DNA from: Trichomonas vaginalis G3
Taxonomy: Eukaryota > Parabasalia > Trichomonadida > Trichomonadidae
Assembly: GCF_026262505.1 (NCBI RefSeq)
Contig: NC_067206.1
Span: 3,500,879 to 3,564,878, forward strand
DNA: 64,000 nucleotides
Reading direction: 5' to 3'
Shown here one piece after another: positions 1 through 9,251 of the stretch. Position numbers and translations under genes: made by a program. Each line of letters begins with the position of its first letter. Positions within the stretch are counted from its first letter, which is position 1. Under the pieces are notes generated by a model that was not told where the DNA came from, made no database searches, and saw nothing but the letters and a program-made list of their open reading frames with translations.

Positions 1-642
1 ATAACATTACTCATTTTCAAAGAAAAGACTTTATATTTCTACAAGCTTAAAATCAGGTTAAATATCTTATTCTTGTTGATAAAAATCATGAAAACTTAGT
101 AAAGTAAGTAAACCGTTGAAAATCTCGTCATCGTTCAAATGATAAATGGATATTGAATGATGAGAAACTTCTTTTTACCATTTTGTAATAGCAAAATTGT
201 GAATACTATCAATTTGAATATATTCTGAATGAATAATTCTAAAGCGTGAGATAGGATATACAATGATAACGGCAATTGTGAAAACAATATGATTTAATAA
301 TTATTTCTGGCTGTAGGAAGAAAACAAATATCAGTAAGCTCAATTCCTTCTCGACAAAAATGTAGAAATGTGTTAATAAGATACCGGCTTGCAAAGCAAG
401 TTTAGATAAGTAGTAATGATGCAAACAAAAAAGAATATCAGATTGTCACTTTTCAAAAATTCAAAAACTTCTTCATTTATATTTATTTTGAGTTTCATTT
501 ACACATATTTATTTTTCAATGCAGGAAATTTGAATGAAAACTATTCAATTTGAATTTCACCAGCAATTAAATATCCATATCACTATTAGAAAACAGTTCA
601 TTTAGTTTTCTTCAAAATTTCAGTTTGTCAAATTTTTTTGTA
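1..642. other. AT-rich intergenic stretch
   Basis: I see no gene here. Short open frames on both strands lack motifs and look like chance. The last 40 bases lead into the homeodomain gene and hold two TCAAA-like initiator candidates. Confidence 0.5.
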
Positions 643-1236
643 ATGTTTGCCCTTTTATCTCCACCGACTCCTGCAGCTATTGGAAAGATGGTTGGGTGCG
701 GTGAAAATTTAAAAGGACCATTTTTATTTAATCATGAACATGATCCAGAACAACAAAACAGCCAAAGTACAACTAATATTTTGACTCCATTACCTCCTGA
801 AAATCCAAATAGCACCGACAATATAGATACTGCTGATACACCAAACGATACTAATGAAAATGATACCGCTGAAATTCAAAATGATGCCGATGAAATTGAG
901 ATTGAAGAAAATCCTAATTCAGGCAATAGTAGAACCCAAAAAAATCACCAGGCTAATAATAAGAATCATCGTAAAAAGTTTTTATTTGGCAAAGCTGCCC
1001 GTACAATTCTACTTAATTGGCTTATTTCCCACCAGGCATATCCATATGCAAGTAAGGAAGATGTTATACAGCTTGCTATACAAACAGGACTAACAGAATT
1101 CCAAATCAAAAGATGGCTTATTAATGCTAGAAATAGAAAGAAAATTCTATTTCCTTCCTCGTCAAAGAAATCTTACAGAAAGAAGGGACAACACTCCAAA
1201 AGAGACTATTTTATCTTGCCAGGACCACCGAATTAA
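643..1236 (+). CDS. TALE-like homeodomain protein
   Basis: Likely a nuclear sequence-specific DNA-binding regulator of 197 aa. The first ~100 residues are acidic and rich in Asn, Asp, Glu and Thr, as in a disordered or activating region. A homeodomain fills about residues 105-170. Its recognition helix reads QIKRWLINARNRKK, keeping the invariant W48 and N51 and the WxxNxR core. The HQAYPYAS stretch between helices 1 and 2 carries the three-residue loop extension typical of TALE homeodomains (usual core WFINARRR). A basic Ser/Lys tail follows. I chose the first ATG at 643; an in-frame TTG lies at 625. The gene stands alone. TALE assignment comes from family knowledge and its targets are unknown. 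Confidence 0.8.
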   Translation: MFALLSPPTPAAIGKMVGCGENLKGPFLFNHEHDPEQQNSQSTTNILTPLPPENPNSTDNIDTADTPNDTNENDTAEIQNDADEIEIEENPNSGNSRTQKNHQANNKNHRKKFLFGKAARTILLNWLISHQAYPYASKEDVIQLAIQTGLTEFQIKRWLINARNRKKILFPSSSKKSYRKKGQHSKRDYFILPGPPN

Positions 1237-2432
1237 ATTAATTGTTTTGTTTGTAGTTATTTTGCAATTAATTTTTATTGAACCAAATTGGTTTATATTA
1301 AATATATTGAATATGAATTTAGCTGCTATAGGGATCATATGTTTTCAGTTTTGTCATATAACTTATGGACAATTTATGAGATATTCATTCAATCTCCAAA
1401 CTTTTGAAGAATTAAAGTTAACAAGTCATGAACTACAAGTCATTAACTTTTCTCAAGTATTCTTCCTAAATATATCAATCATAGAGAGACTTAACAAGAA
1501 ATACACCTTATTCAATTAATTATACTTATTTTTTTGGTCACTTAGAACCATATATCAGTAGATGGGGTATTTTAAGACAAAATTCTTAAGAGATTTCTCA
1601 TCACATTTAAGATCTCGGAATAACTTTGCTCATTCGAGTAATTAAGAACATATTACCTCTTGTATACTAGGTAGTGGTTGTAAGACTGCATCAAAGCAAT
1701 ACCAGATTAATGATATCCTTAAAAACACAATTCAGACACTATTTAGCTAACAGGATATTGTAGTTTGACTGAATAATGTATTTCGCATTTTTAGCATGTA
1801 AAATTCTTATTAAAGATAAAGTGGAAATTCTGATTCCGAATTCACAATCTGGTATAGATGAGGTAATCCATTGATCATTATATTTTTACTTTATGAGTAA
1901 TTTCTGTGGTGATCCCTGCTATTGTACTCAATGTAGGATTTTTTGACTTCATCAAACTTCACTGGAAATTTCTTTTGCATTCAAAATATAAGACAGGATT
2001 TTAAAATATATTTTGTTGCATGCTAAGTTCGGTCAACGATAGAAATTGAGTGGAAATTAATCATCGAGGAAGTACGATTATGTAAAGTTAAAAAATGTTG
2101 TGGGATTTTTAATATTATATATTATTTTATAATAAAAATTTTTTGAGTCATTTTAAGAAGCACATATAATTTTTTGAATTTTAAAATTAAAGTAGTGTCA
2201 AACGAATTTATCACTTAATTTAATACTCAGATTTCTTAAAATTAATGAAAAAAAGGTTTTCTGAGAACTTTTGAGAATGGTTTTCAAATTCCATTATTGA
2301 AAATATATAGGTATTGTATGAAATTCAAACTCTATATTTATTAAAATTCTAAATTTTTAATAAAATAACTTTTCAGATCAATATGATTTTGAATGGTTGA
2401 TTAATAAGTATAAAAATGTCTACGATTTTAAG
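1237..2432. other. intergenic, no supported gene
   Basis: AT-rich DNA. An open frame reaching 1519 starts inside the homeodomain gene in another frame, has hydrophobic low-complexity content and no motif, so I do not call it. The segment ends at the hairpin array. Confidence 0.5.
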
Positions 2433-2741
2433 GAGGGAATTGTTCCTTATGAGGTATACATCATAACTATATACCTCATAAGGAACAATTCCCTCTTGAT
2501 AGCTGGGAAACTTTCTGAATAACTTATCATTTGGAGAAAGTTCCCCAGCTATCTATTAGGAACTAAAGGCTATGAGGCACTAATATATAATCAGTGCCTC
2601 ATAGCCTTTAGTTTCCTATTAAAAACGAGAAAACTTGTTCGAAATGATAACAATTTCGAACAAGTTTTTCATTTTAAGGAGGGAATTGTTCCTTATGAGG
2701 TATACATCATAACTATATACCTCATAAGGAACAATTCCCTC
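2433..2741. repeat. array of five long hairpins
   Basis: Five foldbacks follow one another: 2433-2495, 2498-2552, 2558-2617, 2629-2670 and 2679-2741. The first has a perfect 26-bp stem (2433-2458 with 2470-2495) around an 11-nt loop. The fifth is an identical copy of the first, 246 bp downstream. The middle three have unrelated stems of about 17-24 bp with small loops. The stems carry G and C in otherwise AT-rich DNA. Arms this complementary suggest selection for RNA or cruciform structure, or recent foldback duplication. The function is unknown. Confidence 0.85.
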
Positions 2742-3059
2742 TTGATATCCTGGATATTTTTGAATATATTTTTTTAATTAAAGTTCTCAAAAGTATTATC
2801 AAAAGTGATTTTTTAAAAATATCTCCAATTAATTAACTAATTAAAAGTATTATATTTTTAAAATTAAATAGTTTTTCAATTTTTTTGAAGGAATTGAGAT
2901 ACTTCCCACGACAATAAAATTGAGAGGTTTACATTATGACTGATCTTAGCATGCAACAATTTGAAGTTTTTAACAAAGGAACCAAAATTAGAAATTCCAT
3001 TTTGAGAGGAAATTTTGCCAGAAAAATTTTCATGTCAAATTCAAAATTTTTAAAGTCAA
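2742..3059. other. intergenic with a short upstream ORF
   Basis: AT-rich. An ATG at 2936 opens a 42-codon frame that ends at 3064, overlapping the ATG at 3060 in a different frame. It could be an upstream ORF on the same transcript or chance. No motif was seen. Confidence 0.35.
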
Positions 3060-5081
3060 ATGGCTGATATTGTCGTTGCAAACAATGATGAATCGATGCT
3101 TCAGGTAGAAAATGCATTATCTGAGCCTTTGAACATAAATGTCGAGGTTTTAGAGGAAAATGGAGAGGAATATACTCCAAATGAAATCTCTGCAATTGAT
3201 AAGGCTATTTCAGAACGCAATGGATCGCTTATAGAGAAACTCCTAAATGATGGATCTCCACTTACTCCTAAATCCTTCCAGATTGCCAATAAGGTGGCAG
3301 ATAAAAACGTTTTGATTGTTCTTTCAGATAAAACGCAAGAAACAATCAAGAAAATGTACAAATCTCATAACTACATGGCATTCAAAAACAAACTTATCGA
3401 CTTTTCTTCACATAATTTGTACATATTTGCGTTTAATGTAAGCCAAGCCAATTTTATTGCTGCAAGAAGACATAATAAAGCAGTTATCATCGATGCTGGT
3501 ATACACAATGGCAAATTAATCAAGAAATACAAAGAAATAAATAAAAATTACCCCAAATTAATAGAAGAACTCAATCTTGTTTTGCAAGGCACAAAAGTAG
3601 ATCTGGTCTTAATCACACATCCCCATGAAGATCACTTCTCTTTTCTTCCAGTTTTGCTACATAATTTCAAAGAATCATTCCAGAGTACAAAATATGTCTT
3701 TGGAGGTTACAAGAAAGATTATGAAGAATTAATTGAATCAATTGGGGAAGATAAAATAAAGTTCTTAGGATATAGTTATAACTCTAGAACTTACAGATGT
3801 CTCGATGGACTGGAAATAAAGATCTGGGGACAAGAAAATCCAAATATATATGAAATCAATCAAATATCATTTATTTCAACAATTCATATCAATGGTAGAG
3901 GAGTAATGTTTACTGGTGATGCAAATGAGAAAAATTTACAGAATTTGAAGATCGACATACCTGATATTCCTAATATAGCATCACATCCGGAAATTAAAAC
4001 ATTTTTGGTTGATATTCAAGCGACAATTAAAAGGTGTAGAGAATCTATGAAAAATGCCACTAAAATTGTATTTCAAAAGCTGAAGGAATTCATGGAAAAG
4101 AACAAATGTGATGTAGATCTTGAAGAAGCTATTCATCATATGCTAGGCCTTAAGGAAACGGTACTAATATTTGAACCACATCACGGTTCACTTGCAAATC
4201 ATGACTTTTATAAATATTTTTCCGCTCAGGATCCTAAAAAAGTTTTTTGTATATCGAGCGATCCTAGGGGTAAAAGCCGCCTTCCTAATGAGGAATCATT
4301 CGTTGGTCGCGTAAAAGAGCCAAAAGTCAAAGAACATCCAGTTGTATACGCAACATTCGATAAAATACCTACAATGAACGTCACAACAGATCCTGTCTAT
4401 ACAACTGGTTCATGCTGTGACGGAATGCACGTTTTCTCTCTCTCCCCAGATGGAAATCTTTCTGTCTTAGATTTGACAGAAGAAACACCCGAATGGGAGA
4501 AATTCAATATAGATTATAGTTCTATGAATACAAACAAAGGCCCTATGAATACAAACAATGATTCTATGAATATAAGCAATGACTCTATGAATACAAGCAA
4601 TGACTCTATGAATACAAACAATGATTCTATGAATACAAACAATGATTCTATGAATACAAACAATGATTCTATGAATATAAGCAATGATTCTATGAATACA
4701 AGCAATGATTCTATGAATACAAGCAATGATTCTATGAATACAAGCAATGATTCTATGAATGCAAGCAATGATTCTATGAATGCAAGCAATGATTCTATGA
4801 ATGCAAGCAATGATTCTATGAATACAAACAAAGACTCTATGAATTCAAACAAAGACTCTATGAATACAAACAATGATTCTATGAATACAAACAATGATTC
4901 TATGAATACAAACAATGATTCTATGAATACAAACAATGATTCTATGAATACAAACAATGATTCTATGAATATAAGCAATGATTCTATGAATACAAGCAAT
5001 GATTCTATGAATATAAGCAATGATTCTATGAATACAAACAATGATTCTATGAACATCAGTAATAATCCTATGAATAATTAG
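3060..5081 (+). CDS. metallo-beta-lactamase-fold protein with heptapeptide repeat tail
   Basis: A 673-aa protein with no signal peptide. Residues ~120-440 form a metallo-beta-lactamase-like hydrolase. The metal motif is HPHEDH at residues 187-192 (HxHxDH class), preceded by a beta-strand ending in IIDAG. Further downstream are MFTGDA and EPHHGS, which fit the later Asp and His ligands. This layout resembles ComEC/Rec2-type and RNase-Z-like hydrolases, but the substrate cannot be told. From residue 488 to the end the protein is about 26 copies of SMNTNND/SMNTSND. The N-terminal ~90 residues are acidic and unrecognised. The hydrolase fold is well supported; catalytic activity is inferred. Confidence 0.78.
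   Translation: MADIVVANNDESMLQVENALSEPLNINVEVLEENGEEYTPNEISAIDKAISERNGSLIEKLLNDGSPLTPKSFQIANKVADKNVLIVLSDKTQETIKKMYKSHNYMAFKNKLIDFSSHNLYIFAFNVSQANFIAARRHNKAVIIDAGIHNGKLIKKYKEINKNYPKLIEELNLVLQGTKVDLVLITHPHEDHFSFLPVLLHNFKESFQSTKYVFGGYKKDYEELIESIGEDKIKFLGYSYNSRTYRCLDGLEIKIWGQENPNIYEINQISFISTIHINGRGVMFTGDANEKNLQNLKIDIPDIPNIASHPEIKTFLVDIQATIKRCRESMKNATKIVFQKLKEFMEKNKCDVDLEEAIHHMLGLKETVLIFEPHHGSLANHDFYKYFSAQDPKKVFCISSDPRGKSRLPNEESFVGRVKEPKVKEHPVVYATFDKIPTMNVTTDPVYTTGSCCDGMHVFSLSPDGNLSVLDLTEETPEWEKFNIDYSSMNTNKGPMNTNNDSMNISNDSMNTSNDSMNTNNDSMNTNNDSMNTNNDSMNISNDSMNTSNDSMNTSNDSMNTSNDSMNASNDSMNASNDSMNASNDSMNTNKDSMNSNKDSMNTNNDSMNTNNDSMNTNNDSMNTNNDSMNTNNDSMNISNDSMNTSNDSMNISNDSMNTNNDSMNISNNPMNN
4521..5078 (+). 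repeat. 21-bp coding minisatellite, about 26 units
   Basis: Tandem in-frame units of the type GATTCTATGAATACAAACAA encode SMN-T/I/A-N/S-N-D heptads. Units differ at a few positions (aca/ata/gca, aac/agc), so neighbouring units appear to have been copied in blocks. The reverse strand is open across the same span because the unit length is a multiple of three. Confidence 0.95.
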
Positions 5082-6010
5082 ATGTACTATTGTTATAAAT
5101 GGGTTTCTGCTTTCTAGAAAACCTATAATTAATGAAATTATTAATTAATTTCAATTAGAAACAGTTGTATACTCCACTAGAATAATAAACTACAGAAGGA
5201 ATTAGCAACCAAATATATTGCATGCAGGCTGTTGGGATAAATCCAAGCAAATTTTCCAATTAGCTAATTTTACACTTAATTATTGGAAGAAGCATGCTGT
5301 AATTGAATATATATACAAAAGAACACACTATGTGTTACTCACAAGTATGATTATATTGAAAATACCACTTATTGTGAGTGATTTTTTTTAATTTTGCCTA
5401 GTATTATTAATCAGATAACAAAGCTGAAGTAATAATAATAGATCTGACAGAGTTTTTAGAAGATTAAACAATTTTTTTTTAATTTTATTTTTATCTTGTA
5501 CAAAGCTCCGAACTTCAAAATCGAAGCCATGTTAATAGTTATGATACAATATTTGGAATATTAAATAAATTATTATAGAAGTACCATAAATTCTCATATA
5601 CTATTGATATCTTTAATCAAATCCCCTAAATATGGTAAATATTGGTTTGTAGAGAATTTGCTGAAGGGATTTGAGATTATGATTTAAATTTCAAAAGCCC
5701 GTTAAAAGAAGATAGCGGCAACAATATGGAACATCGTCCCTACCAATGAAGCATGAAAGGATACGGTGGTCGAAGTATTATTATTGGATGCAAAGAGTCT
5801 TCGTTGCTTATGCCATTATGTTCAAAGGCTATTGAAAGTTTGAATAGTTTACGTTATTCTATGCAAAGTTTTGCAAAGATTTCTGGGGAAACTCTATTGA
5901 GATGTGTTCAATGTATTGGTAAAATTTTTGAGAAAATCTGATAAAGGGATATTGAGATCTGTGATACCAATATAAAAAAACGTGCAAAATTGCATAAAAA
6001 AATCATTGAA
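5082..6010. other. intergenic upstream of the GAF gene
   Basis: AT-rich with minor inverted repeats: an ACTCACAA/TTGTGAGT pair near 5336-5380 and a TCAAATCCC/GGGATTTGA pair near 5616-5680. An open frame at 5753-5941 (62 codons) has no start context or motif and could be a remnant of an older N-terminus of the next gene. Confidence 0.4.
6003..6007 (+). promoter_or_regulatory. trichomonad initiator (TCATT)
   Basis: TCATT four bases before the ATG at 6011 matches the trichomonad Inr consensus TCA-Y-W, where transcription begins at the A. Leaders this short are normal in T. vaginalis. It decides the start at 6011 over the in-frame TTG at 5990. Confidence 0.6.
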
Positions 6011-8866
6011 ATGTGCGCCACGGTAATTTCTCCTGGTGTCACAGCATTTCATTATAAATTTCAGAAGACAAAAGCACACCTATCTGCTTCTGCTACACAG
6101 CCAATATTAAAACCACCAGATAACAACTCTTCAGAGGAAAGATTTTATAATTGTTCAAGTCTGTTTGATAAAATGATGCTGGAGATGAACAATTTACCAT
6201 TTCATGTTTGCATTGAGAAATATCTACCTCAAATGTTTCACGCAAGCAAATGCATTTATTGGTATTTCAATGAAAGTCAAAAAACACTATATTCACCTAC
6301 ACTTGATCTCTCACTAGATGTAACCACAAGTTTACCAGGATTTGTTACGCAAACAAAATCAGTCATTAAAATTCGAAATTCCAATTCAATTCCTATGGGA
6401 TACCAAAATGATCCAAGGATATCTGAACCAGGATCTCCACAAGTATTCTTCCCTATTACGTACGATGATGAAATTGAAGGTGTCATTCAAATTGCACGAG
6501 ATCCAAAATCTGCCGGATACGAATTCATAGAAAACGAAACATTAGAATTTTGCATGTCTAAACTAAAGATATACTCGCATTCTATCTTCAAAAATCTCAC
6601 AGTTTTCGATAAAATTGTTTCATTGTTTACAATCAATAATAAAACAGATCCAACAGTCATTCTTCAAGAGCAATTCAACTGTAAGTACGCAGATGTTTAC
6701 CAATTCGACATGCTAAGGAAAGCCGTAAGAATAATGGAACATGAAACAATTACAATGCGACCAATTGAAGAACCATTTCATGGAATCGTTTCTTACAGTG
6801 CACATTCGAACGAGAACATTAACACTGATGATATTACCTCTCATTCCGCTTATAATAAGAATATTGATTCAGAAATGAAAGGATCGTTTCTATGTGTCCA
6901 AGAAGAAGTGTCCTCTCACAAAATATGGGTTATTGTGTTAAGAGAAAAGCTAAATCGCGAGTTCACAACAACAGATGAAGAAACTCTTCAAGCGATACTA
7001 CCTATTGTTGTTAAAGCAATTAAAGGCTTTAATGAGACCAAGAAAACATCAAATATTGATTCGAGAAAGGCAGATTTATACAATTTAATTACGTTGATTT
7101 CAAAGTTTAAGAAATCAGTAATAAATATAGGCAGGAAGATAGAAGAAGCCATAAAACTACTGATTGAAGCTGATTCTGCAATTTTCTTTTATTTTGACGA
7201 GAAAAATAATAAATTTTATTCAAAATTTAACAATGAAAGGCCAATTGCTACAGATACAGATCTAGGCCTTGTTTCATACATCTTTGCAAGAAGAGAAGCG
7301 GTTTATTACAAAAATCCATCAGAGAATACAAAATATTTACCGAAAATTGATTCATATCCAGGTTATGAGAACAAATGCACCATCGGAATAACAGTCTGCG
7401 ATACAAGAGGTAAAGCTATTGGTGTTATAATGGGAATTGGCAATCCTGCAGAACAATTTGACGATGATGACAAAAAACTATTATCTGCTTATGCTATATT
7501 CTGTGGAATAGCTCTCGAGAACATGTCCTATAAAACAGGGCATTTTAAATTCATTGAAATAATAGAAAAAACGATATCTCAGCCAAATGAACAAAATCTC
7601 AAAGAATTTGTTTTATCAGCTATTCAATGTGCTCCAATAAGAAGAGTAGCATTGTATACCACAGCTGCTTCTGATGATATTGGCAGTTTAAACAAATTAT
7701 ATTCTTTTGGAATGAAAAGTCAGATCGGAGAAGGAAAACTAGCAGAGACATGCTTAAAAGAAAAGAAAGAGATAATATATGACCACTCAAAACTCATAGA
7801 AAATGGCTTTATTGTCTTGGGATCCAATATAATCACTTCAAACTACTCAATTAAAGCATTATTTGGTTTGAAAACAAGTCAGCCCAAATCAGCAACAAGT
7901 CCTGATGAAGTCCGAATCATCGTTCGCCCTATTATCGATAAAAACAACAATATGTGCATCGGAGTTTTGGAAATTGAGTACCTTGGCCAAGAAAACAAGA
8001 TATTAATGGGACTTGTTGACTGTATAGAAGTGATTACCTTCAGACATATCAAGTCTTTGACCACTCCGATAGTTGTCATTTCAGATGATGTCGAAACACA
8101 AAGTATTTCAGTAATTGCGAGCCAGGACAAACAGCATCTGTTCAGTCTAGATTTCAATGCTTCATTCCTTACAGAAGCAGAAATCACTCGTACAATATTT
8201 TCTTTGATCGAATCTTTCGGATTGATCGGAAATTTATCGATTGACGCAATCCAAATGCAAGGATTCTTAAATGACGTGATGTCTTTATCAGGGAAACACT
8301 GTTGCTACGTAATGGATATCGTACAAGGCTGTTCTGTGATGCTCAAACTCTCAAAATATGATTCTTTGACATCAAAACATATGGTTTTGGCACTTTTTTA
8401 CTCACTTTTATTCCATAAATTGCAGAAAATAGACATGTTGAGATTGCTTACTAAATGGCAGGTGACTGGGCTTGTCGAGAAGTCCGCACAGAGCAGCTTC
8501 ATGAAGAATGTCATTAAATTCGTGACTTCGATTTCGATGAAAAATTTCCAAGATTTGAGACAAAAATCTTTGCAAATTTTGACATCGGGAGAATTCGATC
8601 CGACAGAGTCAGAGTCACATAGATTCATGCTATTTACTATAATAGGCGTTACATCTGTCTGTTTTTGCTGTGCAAGACCGCAATTCAACAAATCTAATTT
8701 CGAAAACGTCTACAGAGAGTACTGCGAAACATTTGACACAGTTACTGACCAACAAACTGTTCTTTCCACTGCAGTTCTCCCATTATTCAGTATTTTGGCA
8801 AAAGCTGCTCCTCCTTTGGCGAATTTCGCTTCAAACGCTTTGAATAACTCAAAGAGAATACATTAA
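6011..8866 (+). CDS. multi-GAF protein with degenerate phosphodiesterase-like C-terminus
   Basis: A 951-aa soluble protein. Residues ~40-190, ~360-510 and ~520-690 look like GAF ligand-binding domains, each ending in a core strand with GVI/GVL followed by helix. This order of GAF repeats and a helical C-terminus fits class I cyclic-nucleotide phosphodiesterases and related regulators. In the helical part (~720-920) the block CCYVMDIVQGCSVMLK falls where active PDEs have YHNxxHAxDVxQ. The metal-binding His residues are missing, and no HD pair was seen further on. I infer a pseudo-enzyme or regulatory partner that may sense a cyclic nucleotide or another small ligand. GAF calls are fairly firm; PDE ancestry is moderate. 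Confidence 0.65.
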   Translation: MCATVISPGVTAFHYKFQKTKAHLSASATQPILKPPDNNSSEERFYNCSSLFDKMMLEMNNLPFHVCIEKYLPQMFHASKCIYWYFNESQKTLYSPTLDLSLDVTTSLPGFVTQTKSVIKIRNSNSIPMGYQNDPRISEPGSPQVFFPITYDDEIEGVIQIARDPKSAGYEFIENETLEFCMSKLKIYSHSIFKNLTVFDKIVSLFTINNKTDPTVILQEQFNCKYADVYQFDMLRKAVRIMEHETITMRPIEEPFHGIVSYSAHSNENINTDDITSHSAYNKNIDSEMKGSFLCVQEEVSSHKIWVIVLREKLNREFTTTDEETLQAILPIVVKAIKGFNETKKTSNIDSRKADLYNLITLISKFKKSVINIGRKIEEAIKLLIEADSAIFFYFDEKNNKFYSKFNNERPIATDTDLGLVSYIFARREAVYYKNPSENTKYLPKIDSYPGYENKCTIGITVCDTRGKAIGVIMGIGNPAEQFDDDDKKLLSAYAIFCGIALENMSYKTGHFKFIEIIEKTISQPNEQNLKEFVLSAIQCAPIRRVALYTTAASDDIGSLNKLYSFGMKSQIGEGKLAETCLKEKKEIIYDHSKLIENGFIVLGSNIITSNYSIKALFGLKTSQPKSATSPDEVRIIVRPIIDKNNNMCIGVLEIEYLGQENKILMGLVDCIEVITFRHIKSLTTPIVVISDDVETQSISVIASQDKQHLFSLDFNASFLTEAEITRTIFSLIESFGLIGNLSIDAIQMQGFLNDVMSLSGKHCCYVMDIVQGCSVMLKLSKYDSLTSKHMVLALFYSLLFHKLQKIDMLRLLTKWQVTGLVEKSAQSSFMKNVIKFVTSISMKNFQDLRQKSLQILTSGEFDPTESESHRFMLFTIIGVTSVCFCCARPQFNKSNFENVYREYCETFDTVTDQQTVLSTAVLPLFSILAKAAPPLANFASNALNNSKRIH

Positions 8867-9251
8867 TATTTATGAATCTTATTTTATCATGTGAATAAAG
8901 TTTTGTTTGTATCTTTAACGTGAAAAATATGAATTTCTTTTTAATTACTTAATAACTTCTATTGTTTTCACTCAATTTATATTATAATGATCTAATGTAA
9001 ATAAAAAATGTTGATTTATAAATGATAATTCAAGATTAATTTTTAGATGAATAATAATCATTAAAACTAAAGGCAACATATGAAGAATTCAACAATCCTG
9101 AAGGCAAAAAATTGTATGTATAGTAATAAAATGAAAAATTTTAACTTAAATTTAAATATGAAATAATTTTAGATGAAATAAACCAAAGATATATAAATGA
9201 TAATGGATAAAAGCCTTTTAATCTTTTCTGAAAATAACATTATGATGGTAT
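8867..9251. other. gap between convergent genes
   Basis: AT-rich spacer between the 3' ends of the GAF and leishmanolysin genes. No structure of note. Confidence 0.5.

Noticed and set aside
1124..1519. 131-codon ORF downstream of the homeodomain
   Set aside because: Overlaps the homeodomain gene in another frame, hydrophobic AT-rich content, no motif or initiator.
4514..5056. 180-codon minus-strand ORF (FIESLF repeats)
   Set aside because: It is the antisense of the 21-bp coding repeat, open only because the unit length is a multiple of three.
5753..5941. 62-codon ORF upstream of the GAF gene
   Set aside because: No initiator or motif; could be an N-terminal remnant but cannot be joined with confidence.
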